A DNA stretch of 64,000 nucleotides from Ustilago trichophora (Eukaryota > Basidiomycota > Ustilaginomycetes > Ustilaginales > Ustilaginaceae). The notes under the pieces were generated by a model, which did no database searches, was not told the DNA's origin, and worked only from the letters and a program-made list of their open reading frames with translations. The stretch spans positions 62,001 to 126,000 of the forward strand of contig OOIN01000029.1 in NCBI GenBank assembly GCA_900323505.1. Reading direction: 5' to 3'. The translations under genes were made by a program, and so were the position numbers. This document shows positions 49,074 to 58,991 of the stretch, one piece after another; position 1 is the stretch's first letter; each line of letters opens with the position of its first letter.

Positions 49074-50945
49074 ATGACCGAAGTCAGCGCTGGCACTGCG
49101 CCTGCGGCAGAAGCATCTGGCCGCCTTGCTCGCGGCCAAGATACATCCGAGTTCTCAGAAGTCTCGTTCACTTCCACCGTCTCGGAAGACCAAGATGACC
49201 ACTTGCCCGCACCGTTGCTGTCAGAAGCATCCACCGCCAACTTGATTCCTGCTCAATCTACCAACAGTCAAACCCCTGCATCTTCTTCGTCCTGGAATCA
49301 AGTCGGCACCAGCGTCGATTCACCATCAAGGTCCATAAAGCCCATCAGTAGCTTGCACAAAGGCAAGCAACCTAGCAACGGTCACTACATGGATTCCGAC
49401 CAACACAAGTCGGCCTACTCGCTCAGCACCATTGATGAGACGTTTGCAGCCGGCGCATCCGCGTATGCGCATCCGGCTTCATCCCACTCGTCTTCCAACC
49501 ATTATGCCCAGGACGACGACAAACGCCACTATCGAGACCACGTCCGCATCGGCTCGCCTGACACCGATGAAGCGCCATATTCGCCCACTACGTATCCCCC
49601 CACCAGTGAAGAAGACTCGGAAGCAAAACGCGTGCAGCAAAACCTGGAGCGATGGGCCGCCGAGGAGCGCCAAAGACGCAAAGCACAACGCTCCTCCAAG
49701 ATCTTGACCAATCGAAATTCCACCGTGTCCGGTAGTGGCACCTTGGCACATCGTCTCTCGATCCTACGCCCCGGTGGATATAGCTCGAATGCCAACAACT
49801 TGGGTGCCGGACCGTCGTCGGAAAGATTGGCGGATGGTCCAAGCGCGAGTCCCAGCATGCCCTACAGCCCGCATCTGGCCGACCGGGCGCGTGAAACCCA
49901 AGCACGTCGAGGATCCGCTTCTTCGTCTGCTGGTGGTGCTCGAGGCCTGCATCGTACCTCCAGCTCGTCGTCGTCGGATAGCTCTCAGTCTCACGGCTCA
50001 TTGGTCTCGGATGACCATCGCCCCAACAGGAAGCTTCCACCCATCGGTTCACGCGTGCAATCTGCCAACCACGCACGGGAAGCGAGCGGAGGCAGTGCCA
50101 ATTCGCTCAAGGGAATCGGACACGACGCCGATGGTAGTGCGCGAGATCCTTTTCGCGATCCTTCTGAGAACGACGCATCGCCTGGCCTGTCACACAAGCG
50201 ATCTTCACTCAAACCAATGCCAACCGCCTCTCGACCGATTGTCACTGTGGGCCGCGCGTCGAGCATACAGCGCAGAGCTCTGGAGTCCAGCTACAATTCC
50301 AAGGGCAAGGGCAAAGGACGGTCGATGCCCACCATTGTCGCTACCGACACCGAGGCAGAAGCAGAGGCGGAAGCGGAAGAGCTCTCCTCGCGGCACGCAG
50401 ATCATGCAGAGAATCCATTCGCCTCGAGCGAAGACCGTCACAGATCAAAGGCGACAACTTCAACGACCGTTCACCAAGGGGGTCTGGACGAGGAAGTTGC
50501 CATGGAGTTGGCAGGTAGAGGCGCGCGAGGATTGGATATCAATGGTGACCTTGGAGAGAGCACATTGGATTCGGATCATGGGGCACGACCTCTTCCAGCT
50601 AGGACATCGACCAGCAGCTCCAAATTCCGTGAGCTGGGCATTACCGAGGGTGACGACTGGATTGAGAGTATGGGCCGCAGCATGGGCAAAGACCACAGCA
50701 GAAAGATGCGCATAGCGCCGAATCGAGAATCTTCGAACAACGAGCGAGAAGAGGTGCGCAAACCGTGGTGGACAGAGCTGCTGTGCGGCTGCAGCCGCGA
50801 TTACGATGACGACGAGCAGGTGAGTTTGCGGTTCTAATCATCCATTCCATCCTCATCTTTTGACGAGGCTACTGACATTGCTTGATTTTTTAATTTTGGC
50901 ATGGCTTGCCATCCACAGGCTGGACGCACAAACCCAATGGAATAG
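49074..50945 (+). CDS. Disordered protein with conserved-looking WWTELLCGC...QAGRTNPME C-terminus
   Basis: Two exons (49074-50819 and 50919-50945) give 590 residues; the 99-base intron has GTGAGT and CACAG borders and phase 0. Almost the whole chain is Ser-rich and disordered, with a charged helical piece near 183-210 (EAKRVQQNLERWAAEERQRR). The last 30 residues read KPWWTELLCGC, an acidic spacer, and then QAGRTNPME. From memory, an almost identical ending (tryptophan pair, CGC, then GRTNPxE at the very C-terminus) recurs in fungal proteins that are otherwise disordered; the function is not known to me. The CGC could be lipidated. Without splicing the protein would end VSLRF and lose the motif, so the second exon is well supported. 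Confidence 0.8.
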
Positions 50946-51598
50946 CAGACGCACACAAAAACGCACGCACACTCTTTGTCGCTCTCTTCTATTCCGTCAC
51001 TCGCAATGCAAGAAGCAGTTCGCTCCCTCCGTCCACATCCATTTGAAAGCTTCGGTCATCATCCGACGAATGTGACAACAAAGAGTGAGAGAGAAGAGGC
51101 ACGGCACTGCAGGGACGATGCAGGACACCCGCGTAGCGCAGGAAAAGGAAGACAGCTTTGCAACCGAGCCCGCTCCGTCAAGGCACCGAGAATCCTGAAC
51201 TTCGGTGCTGTCACTTTGTCTTGCCAATCTGATTCATCTGGCGCACATCCCTTCACGCGACCTTTTTTTTTTCTTCTCCTCTCGCGCAGAAGCAGAGGAG
51301 CGGCAGAGGTGTAGTAGACTCTCTCTCTCTACTTGTGCACGGAGCAGCTGCCGGGTTCCTCGCAATCGGCTCTTCTGTTAGCATGGCCAAGAAGCTTGGA
51401 TTGATTGGTGCAGTGACACCTTTTCGATAGTCTGACTGTATTGCTGTCTGTTGCTGTCTGTGACGCAGTCAGTGTGGCGTTGCCATGTAGCGGTGCTAGG
51501 CGCCCGCTCAACGGCTCATCGGGATGTTGTCCATCTTGGTTTCGCAATCGAGCCTCCCATCTTCCAGCTGCCCCTAACATCGTTCACAATCGATCAGT
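50946..51598. other. Region between two plus-strand genes
   Basis: 3' flank of one gene and promoter of the next. It contains a short CT run near 51318-51330. No gene is recognised. Confidence 0.5.
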
Positions 51599-53235
51599 AT
51601 GGCTCGTTCGACACAGTCCTCGCCGTCTCCAAAATCGCTGCGTAAAACTCGGTCTGGATATCCGCCTCGGTACAAATCCATCGTGCTGTCCGACAGTAGC
51701 GATGATGACAGCTCCTCGACTGGTACCGACAGCGATATGCCGATCGTAGACCAAGCCACCTTTTCCGACGTTTCTATGCAGGATTCCGAGAACGAGGTGG
51801 ACGAGGATCTCGACAACGAGGATGGGGCTTATCTTCGTGCGATCGCTCAAGCGGCAGAGGTGGCTACGCAATCGGCTGCCGACGGCCAAAATGGCGAAGC
51901 TGGTGACATTGCCCACCCACACAAGGTCAAGAAAGGCCAAACTACGATGGACACCAAGTACACGGCTCTCTTTGACGCTATCTTGAGCCCAGTCAAGCGG
52001 TACGATTTACACAGGAGGAAATACAGTGAGTTCGTCCCTTCGGACGTGCGCCTTTCGCTCCCGGTGCCCAAGATTGTAAGCAAGTCCTTCGTCAAAAATC
52101 GAGCTGCAAAGTTTATCGAGTTGGTAAGTAGTCGTGGACTGCTCGGCATCGACTCGGATTTCCCTTACTGACTTCACTCCGCCATTCTCTACTCTCGCAG
52201 TACGACTTGTACCTCAAGTTGACTCGACTACCCGAATACGTACACTTGCTTCACGTGAGTGGTTCTTCCGACATCTATAGCTCGTAAAACGGCAGCTGAC
52301 TGTCAGATACTCCTCATACCTCTCTGCACCGCTCTCACTGATAGGCATTCGAGTTGTTCCTCGAGGATCTGATGAATTGCTTCGACCATCCAAATGAAGT
52401 TATCGGATGGAATCCGTTCGCCGCCTTCGCGAGCTTCATCGAAGCCGGTGCCGTCGTCAGAACGCCAAGCGTCGTCCAAAGTTGCTCTCGTCTCACTCTC
52501 GGAGCAGATTGGGGACTTGCCAGCGCTGATCATCAAAAAAAGATCGGCCCGGTTCTTTACTCGAGCTTATTGCAGCTTCATCTCTTCCGAATGGCCGAAG
52601 TTGACGAAATTCTCTGCCGCTGGTCCGACAAGTTTCGTCGTGATTCAACCTGCCAAACGTGCAACACGGATCCGTGGGAGCTCTTCTTGCTGACCACTCT
52701 GGTCAGCTTGAAGAAGCAGGGGACGAGATACATCGACGTTGAAAGCGCATCCGACACTTCCTCGGAGCCCGATGATGACGAGCAAGACGACACTTCCGAC
52801 GATCAGGACATGGACGAAGATGACCACCGAGATCGAGATTTGGGCGACTCTAGCGAAAGTGGCTCCGACGACGACGACGTAATTGACCCCCGCATCATGG
52901 CCCAAATGCCACTCGACGACACGCAGGAGCCCTGCAGAGCTCCGACGCAAGGCCTCGTCCCCCGCCAGCACCACCTACGCAACTACGGTCCCAACGCGTA
53001 CATTCTGCGCATCGTCTCGATGGACGAATTCGGATGTGGCACTTTTCAGAAAAGCACCATGCGTGCCTGCCCTCGCTGCGGCTATCGATTCGACGGCAAG
53101 GATCCCCATCCGAACAGTCTTTACGCCAAGGATATCACTGGCGCGGTGTCGGTGGCCAGGGAAAAAATCGCGGCGCTCAAGGAGACAATCGACTTGCCAT
53201 ACCGTCACGAACGCGCCGAACACGAATCCGAGTGA
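51599..53235 (+). CDS. Uncharacterised protein with acidic region and two CxxC pairs
   Basis: Three exons (51599-52123, 52201-52254 and 52345-53235) give 489 residues; both introns have GT-AG borders and phase 0. Exon 2 is only 18 codons (YDLYLKLTRLPEYVHLLH) and bridges two ordered parts, which supports the model. The N-terminus is Ser/Asp-rich; an ordered helical domain spans about 115-330 (YTALFDAILSPVKRYDLHRR; AFELFLEDLMNCFDHPNEVI). A first cysteine pair CQTC lies near 292, a strongly acidic stretch follows (about 340-380), and a second pair CPRC in RACPRCGYRFDGKD is near 445. The pairs could form one zinc site across the acidic insertion. I do not recognise the family. Confidence 0.72.
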
Positions 53236-53614
53236 AACTGCTTCGACTCTCAACACCCTTGACAGTGGCAACGAGCTGTTTCGATTGTGAATGTGCCCAA
53301 ATGTATTCATCGCTATGAAGACCTATTCGTTACCCGTGACGCACGCCTGTATATTATGAATTGTTCGAGTCCCATGCGTGTGGTGGGACATGTCAAATGC
53401 GGACACCAGAGTCACATTGCTCAAAGCAGACAATAGAGACACGACAATGTGCGTAGAAACCTTTACAACAATCTTTAAAAAAATTGCAAGACGACAACGA
53501 TATCACGTGCTGCTGCTGACAAGCACGAACCCAGGAGGAGAAAGTACACTGATAGACCAAAGAGACCAAGAAGAAGGAGGCAGGGGGAAGAACGAATGAA
53601 GGTAGGGAGCGGAA
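53236..53614. other. Convergent 3' region
   Basis: 3' flanks of the CxxC protein gene and FMN1. No further gene is seen. Confidence 0.5.
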
Positions 53615-55016
53615 CTAGCGACCGAGGAAGGGATCCTGCGAGTAGTCCTGGTACAGGGGACGGGCGAGCGAGTTGACTGTGACCTTTTTGTCCATTTCAA
53701 TGTCTTCGATCAGGGCATCTGTTGGCGGAAGAGGGAAAGGGATGGCGATGGTTGACGGCGATGGCGAGCGATGAAAACGTAGTTGGGTGGTGTCGAAAGC
53801 GTGGGTGGCGAGCGCGGGCGAGAGGATGGTGAAGCATGAAGACGATGATGGTGGTGGGCGAGAACGTGGCGATGATGACGGATGAGAGATGTGAAAACGA
53901 TGACGAACCATTGATGAGAAGGTGACGAGCGGTGAAAGTGGTTGTTGATCGCGTGTACGTGAAACAAAGGTCAAGAGCAAAGAGATTGTGGGGAGGCTAG
54001 TCAGCGTCTGCTATTCAAGCAAGTTTTTGGAAACAGCGCGCCATGACAGAGTGTTTCGGCTATGAGGGCCGAGCTTCTGACTTAGCAAAGGGTCGTACTC
54101 ACCCATCGAGTCGTAGTTGTACTCAGGTCGCACATATCCGAGAACGACGACACGGATCTCGAGGCCGTAGAAATCGGATGCAAAGTCGTGCAGAATGTGG
54201 ACCTCCTGCAGTGTTGAGAAGCGGACAAATGGTGCGATCAACAGAGTTAGTTTCGGCTTAGATGGGAGGACAGGAATTGGAATCCACGCGGAGAGGATGC
54301 GTGCTACTTACGGCAGTCTTGTGAGTATTCTTGTAGAAGGGATTCCAACCGACGCTCATGACCATGGGAAAGACCTGCGAGTCCTCGGGACGCAGTTCGA
54401 CGCGCTTGGTTTTCTTTCTGCGACCGGCTGCTAGGCTGCTCGAAGACGAGGAAGAGGATGCTGTGGCGCCGTGCAATGAAGTTGCGGAAGCGCCGTTGCT
54501 GAGTTCTGATCGGCTAACTTCGGCCTCCTTGTCTCTCCTTGTGCCTGCTTCGAGGACGGATGCTGGGCTGGGCTGTCCACGGCTGTTCTGGCGAGGTCGG
54601 GGCAATCCACTGTCAAGGAAACCCTCGCCGACGTCGCCGATGGGACTTGCGCCAAGCACCACTTCGTTGTCTTCATCGTCTACGTAGTCGGCACTTCCTG
54701 GGATCTGTGCGGACGAATGGCCATCGATGTCTTCAGAATCGGTGAGATTGGGGTCATCAGGATCTTGGGGCAAGACGCGCGCGAAGCCAAAGTAGACACC
54801 GGTGCGTGTGAGCAACGAGCCTGGACCGACGACTTTGGAAGGCAAGTTGGCTGTGGGGCAGCCGAGATCCTTGGAACCACGGCCGAAACCCTTCTCGACT
54901 TGTCCACGTAGGTAGATGGGGTACGGCCTTTCAGGAGCATGGGGGCCGCATACCTCTGGACGGCGGCTGGGCGAAGTTGGCGACTTGAGCTTTTGTGCTT
55001 CTGTATGGTCGGTCAT
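53615..55016 (-). CDS. FMN1: Riboflavin kinase
   Basis: Three exons on the minus strand (55016-54312, 54205-54103 and 53718-53615) give 303 residues. Introns of 106 and 384 bases have GTAAGT/GCAG and GTGAGT/ACAG borders, phases 0 and 1. The enzyme phosphorylates riboflavin to FMN with ATP. The flavokinase core is split: residues 31-85 carry LRGQVEKGFGRGSKDLGCPT with the PTAN motif (54-57) and GVYFGFARV. Then comes a disordered insertion of about 130 residues. The core resumes with MSVGWNPFYKN; exon 2 gives EVHILHDFASDFYGLEIRVV and LGYVRPEYNYDSM, and exon 3 DALIEDIEMDKKV and the end. Yeast Fmn1 has 218 residues, so the insertion is the main oddity. The ATG at 55016 is the first before the conserved core. 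Confidence 0.93.
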
Positions 55017-55730
55017 TGTGAGGTGAGTGTGAGAGAGAGGGGGAGCGTGAAAGAGATGGCAGGTAGATCTACGACAAAGTGCACTGAAGGCTGGGATGTG
55101 GGCGAAGCGTGTGAATTGAGTAGCTCGAAAGAAAGCCGTCAAAAGCTCGATCCTAGGCGAGTACACGGGTTTGGCGAAGCTGATTGGTGGCTCGAAGCGG
55201 AAAGCAGGGCAATGAGACGAGATGTGTCTAGCTATGGCGGCCGGGTAAAAGAGAAGAGCGTGGGGATCGATCCTACGTTGAATTGCCTATGGTCCGTGTT
55301 GATTGAGATTGAGGCTGACGACGATGAGAAGACGCCGGATGGGACGCTGGTCTCAGAGATGGTGGTGAAGGTGGTGGTGTGCAAAAGAGGAGGATGGCTG
55401 ACGTGAATGTGTTGTCCGAAGATCGGAAGGAAGGCGCAGCAATCGAATTGACAAATCGAATCGACGAATTCAAGAACGAGATGATGATAATGCAGAAGAA
55501 GCAAAGGGATGGATGGGAATCAATGTGACAAGATGGAAGAAAAATGATGTAGGAGAAGGTCAACTGAAGGAGATTAGACGATCATGTGCTGGCGGAAACG
55601 CCTAAAAGTGTCAAAAGATCAGCGTGCAGAGGGCAAAGCGCGGAGAGTCCAAGGTCGCAAGTGACAGTTGGACAGAGTCAGGGTGTGAAGAGGGCAGGAA
55701 GTCCGTCGGCGTTGTTTCTCTCTTTCTACG

Positions 55731-55751
55731 TGTGCGTGTGTGTGTGTGTGT
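55731..55751. repeat. (GT)n microsatellite
   Basis: GT dinucleotide tract about 720 bases upstream of the FMN1 start codon. Confidence 0.9.
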
Positions 55752-56107
55752 CCAGATCTGAATCGATGTCACAAGAAACAAGGCGGTGCAGTAGCAGAGA
55801 AAGAGAGGGGGAGAGAGAGAGAGAAGGGAGAGAGCGAAAAAGCAGTTCTAAAATGAGGCTGCTGCGACGTGGGAATAGCTGTCTCTTGTAATGTGTCCTC
55901 TTCTCTCATGCTCTGTGCTGAGCCATTTCGGCGAGTTCTGACGCGTTCGATTCCTCTTCGCTCGCACAGATCTTTCAAAATCCAAAAAGAAAAGAGAATT
56001 TATTTATTTATTTTTCGAGAGTTAATTTCACAAGAATAGGACTCTGTACAAGGTGGGAACAGGCGTTGAACACAACACAACGTATTGGCGAGGTTGTGGG
56101 GGAGACG

Positions 56108-56135
56108 AAACCAAACCAAACCAAACCAAACCAAA
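56108..56135. repeat. (CCAAA)n pentanucleotide array
   Basis: Five CCAAA units in tandem, an unusual unit size for this window. Confidence 0.9.
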
Positions 56136-56878
56136 GAAAAGGGCAGAAACATCGAGTCGAATTGTTGGTTCCTTCGGCTGGGATCTCCGCTCGAAAAGCA
56201 CTGTCTCCTGGGTTTCACTACTGTAGGGTTGTCTGTCTGCGCTTCTGCGGTGGCTTAGCCTGCCTTTTCTCTCGGCTCTCTCCATGTTGCTCGACAGAGG
56301 CGTCACCGAAGTGCACAGACGAAAGTCTTTGTTGGACAGCGCTAGCCAATGTCGGACGATCCCTTACGCTCTCCTGTTGCTGTTCTTGTGTCAGAGAAGC
56401 TTCGGGAACAAGCCGTCAAAGCCTTGGCATGGCCTTGTCGGTCTATTTGTCAAGCCATTTGACAGCCCGACAAACGCCTCTCCAAGTACAGTACACCGCG
56501 CAATTAAACAACCTTCTTTTTTCTTTTCCTTCCCTTCTCTTTTTCGCCAAAAAAAAATTAAAAATAATAAATATAATAAATATAATAAAAATCCGGCGTG
56601 TCTGTCTTACGAGAGCGGATATCGCAACTCACCGCGGCGTTTTCCGTCTTTTTTTCTTGTCGTGTAAGCATGTCAAAGCTCGGTCATATATTGTTGGTCT
56701 TTCGTAAGTCATGCTCAGAGTCTCGATGCACGAGGTTCTGACATTAGGAAACGTGAAAGCTGCGAGGTATTCCACTGGGCACAGTCTTGGAGAGGCGCCT
56801 TTTCGCTACACGTTGGCGTTTGGAATGGATGCGGACACGAGCTTACAAGCGCTCTCACCCCCAGAAATTGTGTACATA

Positions 56879-56895
56879 ACTGTACAGTACTGTAC
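56879..56895. repeat. GTACTGTAC-type motif
   Basis: ACTGTACAGTACTGTAC; palindromic member of the dispersed motif family. Confidence 0.65.
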
Positions 56896-57545
56896 GTTCA
56901 CAATAGGATTCGCGATTTCACGTTTCGTGGCTTGTTCTGAGCTTGTTCTGAGCTTGTTCGCATACGCAGTGCACTGTTCGGTCATTGCTCTGTCAAAGAA
57001 TCTCAAATATGTCGGATCTGGGAGAAGGAGTCGGTCTGTACCTCACATTCACGCCAAACGCGCTCTCTGCTCAAATTTGGCAACAATGGCGGCGCAATAT
57101 AGACGCTTCATGTACTGTACCGATGCAAGTGGGCACAGCATCGCCTAGTGAGGTGCCCTCGTTCATTCTTCAGAAGAGCATCATGTGCCCTCCGCGTCGA
57201 CAGTACCACCGCACGCGACGGACATGTAAGTCATTGTTGATCTGTCATCGTCGTCGTGCTGCTGCTGATCATCTCGAGCCTCGGTTCAGCCAGCATCCGC
57301 CTCTTCTCAACTTGCCATTTCTTGTTGCTCGCTGGAAAAACTTGGTCGCCCCTCAGGCTTCGCTGCAGCTCTCTGCAAGTCAAGGACAAGCGAGACACGC
57401 GTGCGCATCGTGCTCCCCTTCAAAGGCCTCGACTTGGCTCGGTTCATAATCATTCTCACACCCGCTTGCCCGTCTATGCGTGCCACAAGCCTCCGAATTC
57501 CGCCTTGCCTTGATTCGTCTCTACACCAATTCCGAGTCTGTGTAC

Positions 57546-57556
57546 CTTGTACTGTA
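57546..57556. repeat. GTACTGTAC-type motif, single unit
   Basis: One TGTACTGTACA unit; a second single unit (TGTACTGTACC) lies at about 57112-57122. Confidence 0.5.
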
Positions 57557-58991
57557 CACAGTGCCTTGTCTTGTTACAGTATCAGAGTGGGCATCACATG
57601 GGCGCAGAGCAGGATCGGCGGCTGAGTTCGTGTCGGAGTTGGGATTCCCTTGGATTTGACGAGGCCTTGGCAGCTGTTTTCTTTTTCGACGGCAGTTCGT
57701 CTTCCGGCGCCTTCGGTCGTAAACCCTAACACATCACGAGAAACTCTGTCGAGCTCATCACTCAGACGATACGATGCTATGCGATGCGACACGGGAGCCG
57801 CTAGACGTGACTCTTATCAGCATGTCCTGTGGTTTTGCGAGATTTATGCAACATTTTGATCAAGGGCGTATCGCGGGTGACGTTAACGTCTACAACCGCA
57901 ACAGCTTCTGGTAGAAGCCATCAGCTGGCTAGTATCCATATCCGGCGAAGTGTCAGCGCTTTTTCAAGACGTTGAAAACGACGCGCCGAGGCATATCTCT
58001 GGCAGCGGAACAGCAACGCCGAGCCTATTTGTCCTGCGGTGCCTTGCGGCTTTGACCGCGTTGATGCAAATCTTGTCGCCGTTATGTCCCCAATATCGCT
58101 GAACGCCGAGCGCGCTCCTGTCTCGTGGACGTGTCATTCTGTCCTCATGTCCGACACAACACCAGTCGCCTCCCTCCCTAGCTGCACCCCGCGGGGGAAA
58201 CCGTCTCCCTGCTTTCAGACCTCAACGCACGTGACATTACAAACGCAACTGGCCTAGTGATCAACCAAAAGACTTCTTTGACAGAAAGAGCCCGGCCCTT
58301 TCCGTTTCTGCACGTCACCCCATTTACGACGATCCTGAGCTTGAGCTCGCCTTTCGTGTCGCTCGAGCATTCGCGACCTGTTAGGCGCCTTCCTGCTTCC
58401 TCCGGAAGGAGGATTTGATGCGGGACGTAGCTATGATGCGTGGCACTGCCACTCGGATACCACTACTGCAGTCGTCGGAAATACCAGTCGTGTCGCGATG
58501 CGTTGCAGTGCTTTGCATCTGCCACTTTTTCCATATTGTCTCGAGGATCATCCTGCATTTTCAAGCATCTCTACAGAACAGGTCGTAATCTCCGTCACAC
58601 CCTCTGGCCGGGTCTTGTGCCATGCCATTGAATTTCTGTAAATCCATGTACAGCCAGAAGCCGGTGTACAGCACGCAACTAAAAAATCATTTTTGAATCG
58701 CGAAACAAGGTTCGCAATCGGCGACCATATCGGGCAGTTACGATAAGGCCTCAAACCGTCACGTGCGAGATAACTTCTTCGGAACTTGCCCATGCCCGTG
58801 CAAAGGTCGACCGCTGCTCGTACTGCAGGAAGAAAGTGGCCAGAAAGTGACTCACACACTCGCACAAAGCTCTAATCAGTTCATGCACGAACCGTGCTCT
58901 CACTCTTCGCAATCACCCCACATCATCATCATCATCACCACCACCACCACCACCACCACCACTAACTTACTCTACATCTATCGCAGCAAGC

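Larger units (their letters stand above)
55017..58991. other. 4-kb gap without a firm gene
   Basis: Between FMN1 (-) and THR4 (+). It contains a (GT)n tract (55731-55751), a GA-rich tract (55800-55835), a CCAAA pentamer array (56108-56135), an AT-rich stretch (56565-56590) and GTAC motifs near 56486, 56879, 57111 and 57546. From about 57.2 to 58.64 kb the plus strand shows short coding-like segments in changing frames, among them LLVEAISWLVSISGEVSALF near 57.9 kb and a final segment ending SGRVLCHAIEFL before a stop at 58639-58641. No continuous gene could be built. Confidence 0.4.

Noticed and set aside
56222..56400. Minus-strand open segment ending PPQKRRQTTLQ, resembling a last exon
   Set aside because: It reads like protein, but no upstream exon or start could be found, and about sixty open codons are expected by chance in this gap.
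57718..57727. AAACCCTAAC, a possible telomerase RNA template in the 4-kb gap upstream of THR4
   Set aside because: It holds one and a half copies of the TTAGGG complement, and a long RNA in this gap would fit. However, a nine-base match in any register and on either strand is expected a few times per 64 kb by chance, and no accompanying precursor gene or conserved RNA structure was found.
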